This document shows, piece by piece, positions 25,453 to 34,824 of a DNA stretch of 64,000 bases. The DNA comes from Fibrobacterota bacterium (lineage in GTDB: Bacteria; Fibrobacterota; Fibrobacteria; UBA11236). The notes under the pieces were generated by a model. It did not search any database. It was not told where the DNA came from and worked only from the letters and a program-made list of their open reading frames with translations. The stretch spans positions 52,399 through 116,398 of the forward strand of contig JAQBPN010000045.1 in the NCBI GenBank assembly GCA_028287505.1, given 5' to 3'. Position 1 is the stretch's first letter. Each line of letters starts with the position of its first letter. Made by a program: the position numbers and the translations under genes.

Positions 25453-28400
25453 TCAGGAGCCGCGGAAGCTGCGCAGCAACCCGAACGTGACCCGCTTGGT
25501 GTCCTTGGCGGAAGCCGCGCCGGTCTTGTTGTCCTTGTCCGAGATCAGGTTCGTCTGCAGGATGTACGCGCCCGTGGCGGCCTTGGCGCCGTCCATGGTG
25601 CGCCCCGTCCAGACCACGCGGACCGTGTACTTGACTCCGAAGGCATCGTTGCTCTGGGGCAGCGAGGGCAGATCCTTTTCCGTGATGTGCCCCTTTCCCT
25701 TGACCACGAATTCCCCGTGGTTGTTGAAGATCTGGAACTCATAGCGTACCGGACCGGGGGTCAGGATGTGGAAGACGGGGCCGACGAAATTCGTATTGTC
25801 ACCGGAGAAGCAGTTGGCCGTGCATTTGCCGTCGCCCGCTTCGCCGGACAAGGCGATGCCGCGCACGTCCACGGGAATGAATACCGTGTTGCCCTGGGGT
25901 TCCACGCCGTCCGAAGGCGAGTCCTTCTTGGAGTTGGGGAAGGTGACGTACAGGTCCATGGGCTTGGGAGCGGGAACCTTTCCGTCCATATAGAGGAAGG
26001 CTTTCACAGAAGGGGAATTGCCGACCAGATCCTTGACCTCGCCGTTGCTATTGATGGCCACGGAATCCCCCACGATGGGAAAGAGCTTCGAGGTGGAGTC
26101 GATATAGACCGCATAATCGCGATCGCCGGTCTTTTCGATGTGGTGGATCTTGACGTCCGAAGCCCCCATTTCGACGCCCTCGCGCTTGAAGATCAAGGCG
26201 GTCTGGCTGCCCAGGGGAAGGGTCACCCCCTCACTGACCGTGATCAGGATGCGCTTGAGACGCTGGGTGCTGTCCGGCTCGATGACCTTGGCGGTGATGA
26301 TGATGGGCGGGACGGAATCGTCCACCGGGAATATACCGTCCAGGCTGGGGATGTTGTCCTGCTTGAAAATCTGGCCGGAGACGGTCGGGTTGCCCACGGA
26401 AGTGACGCCTTTGTCGAAGGGGCTGGCGAGCTTGACGATGATGCGCGATTTGGAGCCCGGGGCGTAGTTGATCTCCGCCTTGGCCGCGGTCTTCTCGTTG
26501 CTTTTGCCGGAGGCATCCGTGATCTTGAAGGTCAGCTTATCCGGCGTGTAGGGGATGTCCTTCTCGAAATCGATCACCACGGTTTCGATGATGCCGTCTC
26601 CGTTCAGGTCCTGGTACCAGGCCTTCTTGATGGCAAGCGGCTGCGAGTACGTATAGACCTGGGTGAGCACGTCGCTATCGATCCAACCCGCCATCACGGC
26701 TTTGGCCTTGATGGTGGTGGTGGCCGTGAGCGGAAGGGGCCCCGTATAGGCTTTGGTGGTTCCCGTGGCCGAGGAGGCCGGCTCGGTGCCGTCCGTGGTA
26801 TAGAAGATGGTGGCGCCCACGGAGGAGGTATTGAGGGTCACGCTGATGGGCAGGATGAAAAGCTGGCTGCCGGGAGAGGCCGTGGGCGTGGCCACCTTGG
26901 GCTGCACGAAGAAGGTGAGGTTGTTGTAGGTGTCCATCATGACATTCTTGGTCAAGCCTCCGATGAGGTCCAATTTGTAGGTTCCCGCCGCCGCCGAGGA
27001 CACGTACACCTTCAGGGTCCCTGTGGCGGCGTCCGTCACCAGCTCCGTTCCGGCGGCGATGGGCTTGGTCAGGGAGGAGTCCGAATAGACGGTCAGCCCC
27101 GCCTGGGGCGTGAAGTGGAAGGTCTCCGCGCGCTTGTCCGGCACGCCTCCCAGCGTGGCCTGCACGGTGACGGGAACCAGGGTATTCAGGATCACGTTGA
27201 CGGGGGGCTTGGCCGCGAACTCGATGGCGAAATTTCCGGAGATGTGGAAGGGCAGGGTGGAGCCCTTGCCGGACTTGGTGGTGTAGGTAATGAGGTAATC
27301 GCCCGGCCGCAGGCCCGTTACCTTGGAGGTATCCACGGTGATCTGATCGGTGGTGGGGTTGATGTCGATCCCGCCGTAGTTGCTGCCCACGTTGAGCGGG
27401 GCGGGCGGATTGACCGACGGCCCGGAAAGGGTGAAGTCGGATTTGGCAAGGGTGGTGTCCCCGCCCTTGCTGGATCCGCAGCTGGCGTCCCCGGAGGTGA
27501 TCTCGTAGATCTCGTAACGGACCGCTCCGTTGCCGAGCGGGATGGTCTTGACGAACACGTTCTGCTGCTGTTCGAAGAAGATGGAGGTTTCCACGGCCAG
27601 ATCCGATCCGGTGGGCTGGCGCTCGCAGAAGAAGAAGTCGAAGGGATAATCGGTGCCGGCGATCAGCTTGGTGCCTCCCCCGTTCCCGATGGTGTCGAGC
27701 CTGACCTTGCCGGCCACGGGAGGATGCGGCCCGCCGATGTCCATCACCAGCTTCTTGTTGATGAAGGCCCAGGTGTCGTCATCCCCGACGAAATTGAATT
27801 CCTGCCCCGGCTGGTACTTGAAGCTGGCGTGCATCTCCATGCAGAAATTGAAATTATGCTTGCCGGCGGTCGGGTCGTTGTGGGCGATGCCGTCCGGATC
27901 GATATACTGGCTGGGCCCGGTCTCGCCGAAGGTATTGTCGGCGGCCGCGTCCAACGGGAAGAAACTATGGCTCGTCTCCGTCTTGAAGGAGTTGTAGCCC
28001 CAGAGACCGGCGGTGGTCTTGCTCATAGGCAGATCCTTGCAATACGTGACGTTGTTCAGCTTGGGATTGGCGTCGGTTTTCTTGTCCCGGAACCAGTTGG
28101 GGAAATCGGATTGCATGAAGGGCGTGGCGCTCGCCTGGGGCTTGTTTTGCGGGTCCAGGTCCGGCTTCACCATGCCCTTGGTGGCCAGATCATGGTGGTC
28201 CAATTGGACATCGTCGAAATCGGGATGGTCCTTGGAGAAGTCCCGCACCGTCACGGCCAGCTTGAAGGAGCAGGTGCCCAGCACGCCCGCCGGCTTGGTG
28301 GTGGTGATCTTGGGGGCGCCGCCGGGAATGGGATCCGGCGTCAGCCAGATGGTGTCCGAGGTGGCGAAGTAGGAGGCCAGGTCGATGGTCTTGGCGTCCC

Positions 28401-29037
28401 CCATCCCTCCGATGCCGTAGGTTTCGGCGCCGAACAGGCTCTTGTAGGAAACGGTGAAGGGCGCCTTGTTGAAGTAGGATCCGTACCAGCCGCAACGGTT
28501 GGCCTCGGCGGCCGGGTGCATTACCGAGAAGGCCGCGGCACCACCCACTTTATCCATGGGCGCGTTGGCAGGCCAGGGGTTGAAAAGGAATGCCACTTTT
28601 TTGGCTTGGGGAATGTCGGTGACGATGGGTGGCTTGGTCCCTCCCTGGGGAATAATCCACACATCGGCGCCGACCGCGCGAATGTTGCTGATCACGAAAT
28701 CGGTCCCGGTCTTACCGATGCCGCTCGCCCGGAGATCTTGCTCCGCGCCGAAGTCCGGCTGGTTGGGATCGTAGCCGGCGGGCGGATACATTCCGATATA
28801 GAGGTTACCGTTGCCGGCAAGGTTGTCCGCCAGGGTGTAGGAGAACCAGCCGTCTCCGTCATCGGTCATGACGATGCCAGGAGCGCCGGTGAAGTATCCG
28901 AGTACCCGGGGGGTGGTCCACATCGGCACGCCCGGCCAGGGATTCTTGACATGGATGGTTACGGCCGCGGCGCTGCCCGCGAAGGCCAGGATCAGGGCCG
29001 CCATCAGCTTGAGTTTCGCTCCGCGCATTCTTGACAT
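25453..29037 (-). CDS. Exported fibro-slime domain protein
   Basis: ATG 29037 is preferred over 29049 because GGGAG lies 5 nt before it. The 1194-residue protein has a signal peptide (about 1-24). Two starch-binding/CBM26-like segments follow (about 26-125 from TIHVKNPWPG, and 145-235 around FLFNPWP). The fibro-slime (TIGR02148-like) domain spans about 249-492, with VRDFSKDHPDF and FVGDDDTWAFINKKLVMDIGG as diagnostic phrases. After it come Ig-like segments, one CHB_HEX_C-type repeat (about 712-799, FYTTDGTEP), an EF-hand-like loop (DLNGDGIIE near 810) and the shared FlgD-like C-terminus (about 1080-1194). In Fibrobacter, fibro-slime proteins are surface proteins linked to binding of insoluble polysaccharide. 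It follows the next gene by 28 nt, so the two form an operon. Confidence 0.87.
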   Translation of the reverse strand: MSRMRGAKLKLMAALILAFAGSAAAVTIHVKNPWPGVPMWTTPRVLGYFTGAPGIVMTDDGDGWFSYTLADNLAGNGNLYIGMYPPAGYDPNQPDFGAEQDLRASGIGKTGTDFVISNIRAVGADVWIIPQGGTKPPIVTDIPQAKKVAFLFNPWPANAPMDKVGGAAAFSVMHPAAEANRCGWYGSYFNKAPFTVSYKSLFGAETYGIGGMGDAKTIDLASYFATSDTIWLTPDPIPGGAPKITTTKPAGVLGTCSFKLAVTVRDFSKDHPDFDDVQLDHHDLATKGMVKPDLDPQNKPQASATPFMQSDFPNWFRDKKTDANPKLNNVTYCKDLPMSKTTAGLWGYNSFKTETSHSFFPLDAAADNTFGETGPSQYIDPDGIAHNDPTAGKHNFNFCMEMHASFKYQPGQEFNFVGDDDTWAFINKKLVMDIGGPHPPVAGKVRLDTIGNGGGTKLIAGTDYPFDFFFCERQPTGSDLAVETSIFFEQQQNVFVKTIPLGNGAVRYEIYEITSGDASCGSSKGGDTTLAKSDFTLSGPSVNPPAPLNVGSNYGGIDINPTTDQITVDTSKVTGLRPGDYLITYTTKSGKGSTLPFHISGNFAIEFAAKPPVNVILNTLVPVTVQATLGGVPDKRAETFHFTPQAGLTVYSDSSLTKPIAAGTELVTDAATGTLKVYVSSAAAGTYKLDLIGGLTKNVMMDTYNNLTFFVQPKVATPTASPGSQLFILPISVTLNTSSVGATIFYTTDGTEPASSATGTTKAYTGPLPLTATTTIKAKAVMAGWIDSDVLTQVYTYSQPLAIKKAWYQDLNGDGIIETVVIDFEKDIPYTPDKLTFKITDASGKSNEKTAAKAEINYAPGSKSRIIVKLASPFDKGVTSVGNPTVSGQIFKQDNIPSLDGIFPVDDSVPPIIITAKVIEPDSTQRLKRILITVSEGVTLPLGSQTALIFKREGVEMGASDVKIHHIEKTGDRDYAVYIDSTSKLFPIVGDSVAINSNGEVKDLVGNSPSVKAFLYMDGKVPAPKPMDLYVTFPNSKKDSPSDGVEPQGNTVFIPVDVRGIALSGEAGDGKCTANCFSGDNTNFVGPVFHILTPGPVRYEFQIFNNHGEFVVKGKGHITEKDLPSLPQSNDAFGVKYTVRVVWTGRTMDGAKAATGAYILQTNLISDKDNKTGAASAKDTKRVTFGLLRSFRGS

Positions 29038-29065
29038 TACCGCTCCCATCCGACCGAAACCCGCA

Positions 29066-32000
29066 TCAGTTCCTGATGAATCCGAAAACCTTCTTCTCCG
29101 AGAACGTGCCCTGAGGGGCGCCGGTGGTGAGGTCTTTCTCGGAAATGAAACGGGCTTTCAGGATGTACGCCCCGGTGCCGGCCTTGTAGCCGGAGCGGGT
29201 CGCGCCCGTCCATACGATGGGGGCCTCATAGTTGATGCCCGAGGCGTTGATGGTCCTCTTCAGCGAAGGCAGGTCGTTCTGCTCGACTTTGCCTTTGCCC
29301 GCGGCCACGAATTCCCCGACGTTGTTGAAGATCTTGAAATCATATTCCACCGGGCCGGGAGTGAGGATGTGGAAAACCGGCCCGACGAATCCGGTATTGT
29401 CCCTGGCCACGCAGTTCGGGCATTTGGCGAGAGCGTTTCCGTCCTTGTCCACGGGGATGAAAATGAGGTTGGGGGGATTGTTGCCGGAGGAGCCGGAGGC
29501 CGGATTCTCCTGGCTCCCGTTGGGAAAGGTCACCGTGAGCTGCACGGGTTTGGGCAAGGGCGGCGTGCCGGTGAGGACGCGGAAGAACTTCACGGCGGGG
29601 GAAAGGCCCATCAGGTCCTTGGTCTGTCCGTTCAGGGCGATGGCCGCCGAGTCCCCCACGATGGGGTAGAAGGAGGAACTGGAATCGATGTGGAACGCGT
29701 AGTGTCTGTCGTCGGCGAGTTTTTCGCTGTTGGCGATGATCACCTGGGAGCCGGGGACCTCTCCGTTCTCGCGCTTGAAGATCAGCGGCTGTCCGCCGGC
29801 CGCCACCGTGACCGGTTCCGAATAGGTGATGAGGACGCGCTTCAGCGCGCCGCCATCCCCGGGTTCCTTGACTTCCGCGCTCTTGATGACCGGCGCCACC
29901 GAGTCGGCCACGGCGAAGACCCCATCGATGAGGGGAATGCCGTCCTGCTTGAAGACCTGGCCGGAAGTGGCGCTGTTCTTGAGCGAGGTGACGAATTGGG
30001 GGAAGGGTTCCGCGAAGGTGACCACCGCGCGGGTCGCGTCTCCGGGGGCCAGTTGGATCTCCGCGCCGGCGGGCGCGCGGACGTTGTCCTTACCGTCTTC
30101 GTCCGTGATCTTGAATCCGAGCTTGGCGGGGACGGCGTTCAGCGCCGAGGCGAACACGACGATGGCCTTGTCGATGCGGCCGTCGCCGTCCGTATCCAGG
30201 TACCAGGCCTTGCTCACGGCCACGGGCGGCACGGGCGGGATCGGCGGGATGAGGGTGTATTTCTCGACCATGACGTCGCTCTTGTACATACCCTCTTTGA
30301 AGGCCACGGCGGTGATGGTGGCGCTCCCGAGCAGGATGACGGGCGTCGTATAGCGCAGGGTGGCGCCGCCCGCGACATCGGCGGGTACGCTTCCGTCCAG
30401 CGTGTAAAGGATGGATGCGCCGGGCGTGAGGGAGGCCAGGGTAACGGAGAGGGTACCGGAGAAGCTCTGGCCGGGAGGTGTTGCCTTGGGCGCTTCCACC
30501 TTGCCGGGCTCGACCTTGGTATAGACTTCCGTCATCACCGCGCTGGGCAGCATGCCGTCTTTGACGCCGCGCGCCTTGAGCGTGGTGGTGACGGTGATCG
30601 GGAGCGCGCCCGCATATTGCTTGGTATTGCCGCGCACCACCGTGTCCGGATCCGTTCCGTCGGTCGTATAGAGAATGGAAGCATCCGGATTGGCCGCAAT
30701 GGTCAACGTGATGTTCAACGCCGGGGACAGCGGCGAGAAATCCTTCGGTCCGGGAGGGTTGGCGGTGGGCGTGGCCACCTGCGGGGGAACGGGGGGATCG
30801 CCGCAATTGGCGGTGGAATGGGCGGTGAAGTTGAGCTGCTGGACGGTGGAATTGCCGCAACCGTCCGTGGTGCGGATCCACAGGGAATCTTTCGCCCCCT
30901 TCTTGGGATAACCCGCCATCTCGCAGGAGACATAGAACTCATAGTTGTTGCCCGTGGTCTTGACGGCGGGGTTCCAGCCCAGCCAATTGTTGTCGAAAGT
31001 CCATTCGGCCTTGGCGACTCCGATGTTGTCGGTGGCGGTGAAGGCGAACTTGGCGCCCGGAGCGATTACCGGGGCCACCGCGGAATTTTGGGCCGGGGTA
31101 GTGATGGTCATGGAGGGGTAGACGCCGTCCTTGGCCTTGTTGCCGCTGCAAGTGCGGGTTCCCTGGCTGTAGAACTTGACCACGTAGTTGAAATCGTGCT
31201 CCACCGGGATCTTGCGGTCCTGGATGTGGAAGGGCAGGTGCTTCTTGACCACCCGCAACAGGGTCAGGTAATCGTAGCGATAGCTGATGGCGTCCTTGCC
31301 GGTCATGGAGGGAGCCTTGCCTTTGAGCTTGCCGAAGGCGCAGGTCACGTCGTTCCAGAGATCGGTGCGTTCTTCCGGAGTCAGGGGATAATGCAGCATC
31401 AAGCCGCCGTCCGCCTGGACGGCCGGAGTGCCGGGGGTCGCCCCGCTGCCGCCGAAGAGGAAGCGCTGCATTTCCGTCAGGGTGATGGTGGTGTCGTAGA
31501 CCTTGCGGGCGGCGCAGCTGGCCTTGGAAGCGTTCACCAACTGATCCAGGATTTTGTAGATGTCCACGCGGTAATTGCTGTTGCCGGCCGTGAATCTGGA
31601 GGACGCGTTCGGATCCTTATACAGGGTCGAGTCCTTTAGCGGACCCGCGAAATCCGTGTACCGGCCCTGGTTGTATCCGCCGATCATGGCCGCGAAGGCG
31701 ATGCGCTTGTCCACGCCGTTTTTGATGGCCTCCACGAAGCAAAGGTCGGTGGAGTTGGACAGGGCGTCATAGAGACCGTACCACGCCAGGGCCGAGGAGA
31801 GGGCGCCATTGGTGATTTGCGGCGAGTTGGGCGTCATCTTGCTTTGGCCGGCGGGTTGCATGTAGAACTTCGCCGTTTCACCCCAATTGGTCGCGCAATG
31901 TCCCGCGGTCAGGGCCGAGGTCACGTCCGGATATTTGGAAATGCAGGGACCGTACTTGGGGAAGAATTGCGGATAGGCCTTGATATAGGTGGCGTAGGTG

Positions 32001-32935
32001 TCCTGTTCGATCTGCCAATAGCTGTAGGTGCCGTTGTCCGTATAGCTGCCGTCCTCGGAACGGACGCCGCCCGTGTTCACGTTCACCATACCGGCCCCGG
32101 TCTCCTTGCCCGCGATGGCGGCCAGGAACTGCATGTCCACGTTCAGGATCTCCTGGGCCATTCCCAAGGCCATCATGTACTGGGGGCCCATGGCATACGG
32201 GTTCCAGCGGATATCCGTGCCGCTCACCACGAAAGTGGTGGTGGGGATGACCGCCTGGATCTGGGTCTGTCCGTAGTAACTGGAAACGAATCCGCCGTAG
32301 GTGTCCCCGCCGTTCGAACCGATGGTGTCGATGAGACACTTCGCATTGTCGTAGTCGGGCTTCAACGCGGGGGTATCCAGGTCCGTGCAGGTCAGCGCGG
32401 CCGCATCCTTGTACGGCGGAATTTCCGTGCAGGAACCGGTCTTGATCAGGGACTGCATATCGAAAGGCGTGGCGTCCTGGCCGGCGGCCACGGTACCGGT
32501 ATAGTCCGTGGGCACGGCGCGGCAGGTGCCCGCCGACATTTGCTGTTCTTCGGTGGGGACTCCCTGGGTGTATTCCACCGGGGCGGTGCCGCTCTTGGTG
32601 AGGCCCGGCATCCAGGTGGTATAGCCGGTGAAATCCTTGGTTTTGAACTTCCAGCCTTCCACTTGCTGGGGCGCATTGGTCCGGTTGCAAGCCAGGACGG
32701 TGGGATATTTGGTTCCCGGTCCCGTAGCCGGGACATCGCCGCCCAGGCTCAACATCACCTGGGCGGAAGCGGATCCCGCCGCGAGGGCGAGAACGGTGGA
32801 AACGATCAAAGCCGGAATTCCGGCCTTGGAAAGAGAGGATAAGAGGGGCGCGACCAAACTGGCGCGGCAAGAGTCGAGAGCGCTGGTCCGGGAACGCTCC
32901 TCTCCCATCCGATAATTGCCGATTGATCGCGCCAC
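29066..32935 (-). CDS. Giant exported protein, lytic-transglycosylase-like N-terminus (tentative), chitobiase-C-type repeats
   Basis: GTG at 32935 is the start, with GGAGGG 5 nt before it. The resulting N-terminus has about 37 residues before the hydrophobic signal core (IPALIVSTVLALAAGSASA). The 1289-residue protein is a paralog of the 21317-25219 protein. Its N-terminal domain contains AIAGKETGAG (about 277) and MIGGYNQG (about 420), reminiscent of the Glu and YNAG motifs of SLT-type lytic transglycosylases; this assignment is tentative. Two CHB_HEX_C-type repeats (about 722-805, 808-891), an EF-hand-like loop (DTDGDGRID near 915) and the shared FlgD-like C-terminus follow. It leads the operon with the fibro-slime gene. 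Confidence 0.8.
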   Translation of the reverse strand: MARSIGNYRMGEERSRTSALDSCRASLVAPLLSSLSKAGIPALIVSTVLALAAGSASAQVMLSLGGDVPATGPGTKYPTVLACNRTNAPQQVEGWKFKTKDFTGYTTWMPGLTKSGTAPVEYTQGVPTEEQQMSAGTCRAVPTDYTGTVAAGQDATPFDMQSLIKTGSCTEIPPYKDAAALTCTDLDTPALKPDYDNAKCLIDTIGSNGGDTYGGFVSSYYGQTQIQAVIPTTTFVVSGTDIRWNPYAMGPQYMMALGMAQEILNVDMQFLAAIAGKETGAGMVNVNTGGVRSEDGSYTDNGTYSYWQIEQDTYATYIKAYPQFFPKYGPCISKYPDVTSALTAGHCATNWGETAKFYMQPAGQSKMTPNSPQITNGALSSALAWYGLYDALSNSTDLCFVEAIKNGVDKRIAFAAMIGGYNQGRYTDFAGPLKDSTLYKDPNASSRFTAGNSNYRVDIYKILDQLVNASKASCAARKVYDTTITLTEMQRFLFGGSGATPGTPAVQADGGLMLHYPLTPEERTDLWNDVTCAFGKLKGKAPSMTGKDAISYRYDYLTLLRVVKKHLPFHIQDRKIPVEHDFNYVVKFYSQGTRTCSGNKAKDGVYPSMTITTPAQNSAVAPVIAPGAKFAFTATDNIGVAKAEWTFDNNWLGWNPAVKTTGNNYEFYVSCEMAGYPKKGAKDSLWIRTTDGCGNSTVQQLNFTAHSTANCGDPPVPPQVATPTANPPGPKDFSPLSPALNITLTIAANPDASILYTTDGTDPDTVVRGNTKQYAGALPITVTTTLKARGVKDGMLPSAVMTEVYTKVEPGKVEAPKATPPGQSFSGTLSVTLASLTPGASILYTLDGSVPADVAGGATLRYTTPVILLGSATITAVAFKEGMYKSDVMVEKYTLIPPIPPVPPVAVSKAWYLDTDGDGRIDKAIVVFASALNAVPAKLGFKITDEDGKDNVRAPAGAEIQLAPGDATRAVVTFAEPFPQFVTSLKNSATSGQVFKQDGIPLIDGVFAVADSVAPVIKSAEVKEPGDGGALKRVLITYSEPVTVAAGGQPLIFKRENGEVPGSQVIIANSEKLADDRHYAFHIDSSSSFYPIVGDSAAIALNGQTKDLMGLSPAVKFFRVLTGTPPLPKPVQLTVTFPNGSQENPASGSSGNNPPNLIFIPVDKDGNALAKCPNCVARDNTGFVGPVFHILTPGPVEYDFKIFNNVGEFVAAGKGKVEQNDLPSLKRTINASGINYEAPIVWTGATRSGYKAGTGAYILKARFISEKDLTTGAPQGTFSEKKVFGFIRN

Positions 32936-32972
32936 TCTAACCCTCCACTAGCATCATGCGGGACAATGAGCA

Positions 32973-33001
32973 AAACTACGGCCCAGGGAGGGGTTTGTCC
33001 A
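32973..33001 (-). promoter_or_regulatory. Promoter of the giant exported-protein/fibro-slime operon
   Basis: Minus strand: -35 TGGACA (33001-32996), 17-nt spacer, -10 TAGTTT (32978-32973). This predicts a start near 32966 and a leader of about 31 nt containing GGAGGG before the GTG at 32935. Confidence 0.65.
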
Positions 33002-33019
33002 CCGACCTGCCGGTGAAAG

Positions 33020-33039
33020 TGATGAACTCTAGTTCACCA
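33020..33039 (-). promoter_or_regulatory. Conserved upstream dyad site, copy 3
   Basis: TGATGAACTCTAGTTCACCA on the plus strand is the most symmetric copy (two mismatched pairs). It lies exactly 18 nt upstream of the -35. Confidence 0.7.
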
Positions 33040-33476
33040 GGGAAGCCAGAAAAACCGGTGATTTTGCCGGATTTCCGGGGTTTTGCCCGGCCAGAACCCG
33101 GGACGCGCGGTCCCGGTTTCCTCACCGGGCGCCCCCAAAGGCTTCAAAGGTTTGCGCTTGGCCTCATTTCCCCAACTTTACCTGGGCCCAATCCACTCCC
33201 ATCCGGGGGTAACCAGGGGCGGCGAAGACCGGCCCGGCTTTGACCCCGGGGCGGACTTTGGGACATCCCGGGTATCCCCGCCAACCCCGTAACAAGAGGC
33301 CCGGGAAGCCCTGATCCATTCCGCAAAAGAGGGTGGGGTCAAAGTTGCCCGCTCCGGGAAGCGATTCTGCCTGATTGAAATGGACGCCTTAGATAGATCT
33401 CCCCTCAAAGGAACGGCCGGATGGTGGAGAGATCCCCGGTGGTTCCCGTTACACGAATAATCAAAGGAAATAGGGT
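33040..33476. other. Intergenic region between divergent genes
   Basis: About 440 nt without a credible gene; the short frames here have no ribosome sites. The region must hold the promoter of the plus-strand gene at 33477, but I see no clear -35/-10 pair. It is rich in CCGG/CCCGGG strings, with no recognisable repeat or RNA. Confidence 0.5.
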
Positions 33477-34661
33477 ATGGGGGAGATGAAAAACATCCTG
33501 GGTGGGTTGATTCTGGCGGGCGCATTTTGCCTCGCGCATGCGCAGAGCTCCGTGGACATCAGCGGCACGGTCAACAGCGCAAAAGGCGGGGCCGCGGTGG
33601 CGGGAGCCAAGGTCTTTTTGGCGGGCAATCCCAGCATCACGACCACGACGGACGCCAGCGGCAATTTCCATCTGGTCGGCAGCGGCGCGGTCGGCGTCCG
33701 TAACGGCAAACAAGCGGGCAAGGCCGAGTTGTCCTTCAAAGGCACCGAGCTGTCCTTCACCGTTCCGGAGAACAACACTCCGGTCACCGTTGACATATTC
33801 AATCTGAAGAGCGAGCACGTGCGCAATCTCGTCAGCCGCACGGCCACGGCGGGCCGTTACACCTTGAACGCGGCTCCCTCGGACTTGTCCGGCGGTCTTT
33901 ACCTGGTCCGGGCGCGGGTGGGCAAGCAGTCCTCCGCTTTCAAGATGACCACGTTGGGCATGAACTCCAAATCCTCCGGCCTGTTCGCGAACGCGGCATT
34001 CCTGCGCACCGGTCTGGCCAAGGTTTCGGCGGATCCCGTCGACTCCCTGCTAATCACCAAGGAGGGCTTCAAGCCTTTCGCCAAAGTCCTCACCAAGTTC
34101 ACCGGGATCTTTCCCCTGTCCATCAACCCCAAGCTTCCCCCGGGCGATTTGAAGATCGTGTCCGAACGCAACTTCCCCCAGGTGGATTGGGGCAGCAATG
34201 TCGACGTCCAGGTTTGGGACGGCGGCACGCTGCTGAAGGGCGACTATGCCCCGTCGCCTTTCGAAGGCACCCAGTCCTGGCTGGTCACCATGGTGGCCGC
34301 CCAGCCCTATAACGCCTGGGGCTTCGTGTCCAAGCCCGGCACTCCGGAAGACATGTCCGCCTGGAAGGACGGCAGCATGCATCTGGCCGTCAAGGGCACG
34401 GCCACCAGCGTGGGCGTCACCATGGGTTCCACGGATCAAGCCGGCGGCAACTCGGTCAAGGTCGACCTGCGCGACTACGGGTACCTGCCCGACAACAAAT
34501 GGCATGAGTCGATCGTGCCTCTCTCCGCCTTCACCGGCACGGACTTCTCGAGCATCGAAGTCTATTGCGGCCTGGTCTACCCGGTCATGGCCGACACGGC
34601 CGTGTTCGATCCCGATCTGTTCTACCAGGTGGACGACATTTACTGGAAGATCACCAAGTAA
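33477..34661 (+). CDS. Exported protein with carboxypeptidase-regulatory-like and ExoP-type sugar-binding domains
   Basis: ATG 33477 is preceded by AAAGGA; a second ATG at 33486 sits too close to its GGGGGAG. The 394-residue protein has a signal peptide (about 1-23, ending AHAQ). Next is a carboxypeptidase-regulatory-like fold (about 26-60, VAGAKVFLAG and DASGNFHL), then a secretion-tail-like beta segment (about 85-150, TVDIFNLKSEHVRNLV, GLYLVRARVG) in mid-chain. The C-terminal galactose-binding-like domain (about 230-394) has WHESIVPLSAF and FYQVDDIYWK, as in the ExoP/CBM-like domain of exported glycosidases. No catalytic domain is visible, so it is probably a polysaccharide-binding surface protein. 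Confidence 0.75.
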   Translation: MGEMKNILGGLILAGAFCLAHAQSSVDISGTVNSAKGGAAVAGAKVFLAGNPSITTTTDASGNFHLVGSGAVGVRNGKQAGKAELSFKGTELSFTVPENNTPVTVDIFNLKSEHVRNLVSRTATAGRYTLNAAPSDLSGGLYLVRARVGKQSSAFKMTTLGMNSKSSGLFANAAFLRTGLAKVSADPVDSLLITKEGFKPFAKVLTKFTGIFPLSINPKLPPGDLKIVSERNFPQVDWGSNVDVQVWDGGTLLKGDYAPSPFEGTQSWLVTMVAAQPYNAWGFVSKPGTPEDMSAWKDGSMHLAVKGTATSVGVTMGSTDQAGGNSVKVDLRDYGYLPDNKWHESIVPLSAFTGTDFSSIEVYCGLVYPVMADTAVFDPDLFYQVDDIYWKITK

Positions 34662-34706
34662 TCCCTTCGTAACTGCGCGCCCCACGCTTCCCGATTGCAA
34701 AGCAGG

Positions 34707-34738
34707 CGGGATCCGCGTGCGGGCGGTTTTTTTTGTTT
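34707..34738 (+). terminator. Possible terminator after the CBM-like gene
   Basis: A GC-rich segment able to form short stems (GCGG-GAT-CCGC, or CCGC-GTG..GCGG) is followed directly by a run of eight T. The stem is short, so the call is tentative. Confidence 0.45.
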
Positions 34739-34824
34739 GTGTTTCCGTGTAGTTTGTAACAGCACTTCAAATCCTCCCTTTAAAACCTCCATTCATGCGC
34801 GGCTTTCCCGAAAGAGCATATTCA

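Noticed and set aside
25306..29034. 1242-codon plus-strand open frame opposite the fibro-slime gene
   Set aside because: It is the shadow of a GC-rich coding strand: translation is Gly/Val/His/Asp-rich without domains, it lacks a ribosome site, and it covers a gene with clear family motifs.
23168..31639. Other long plus-strand frames opposite the giant exported proteins (23168-25744, 28868-31639)
   Set aside because: Same compositional shadows; no motifs, and the minus strand has signal peptides, repeats and promoters.
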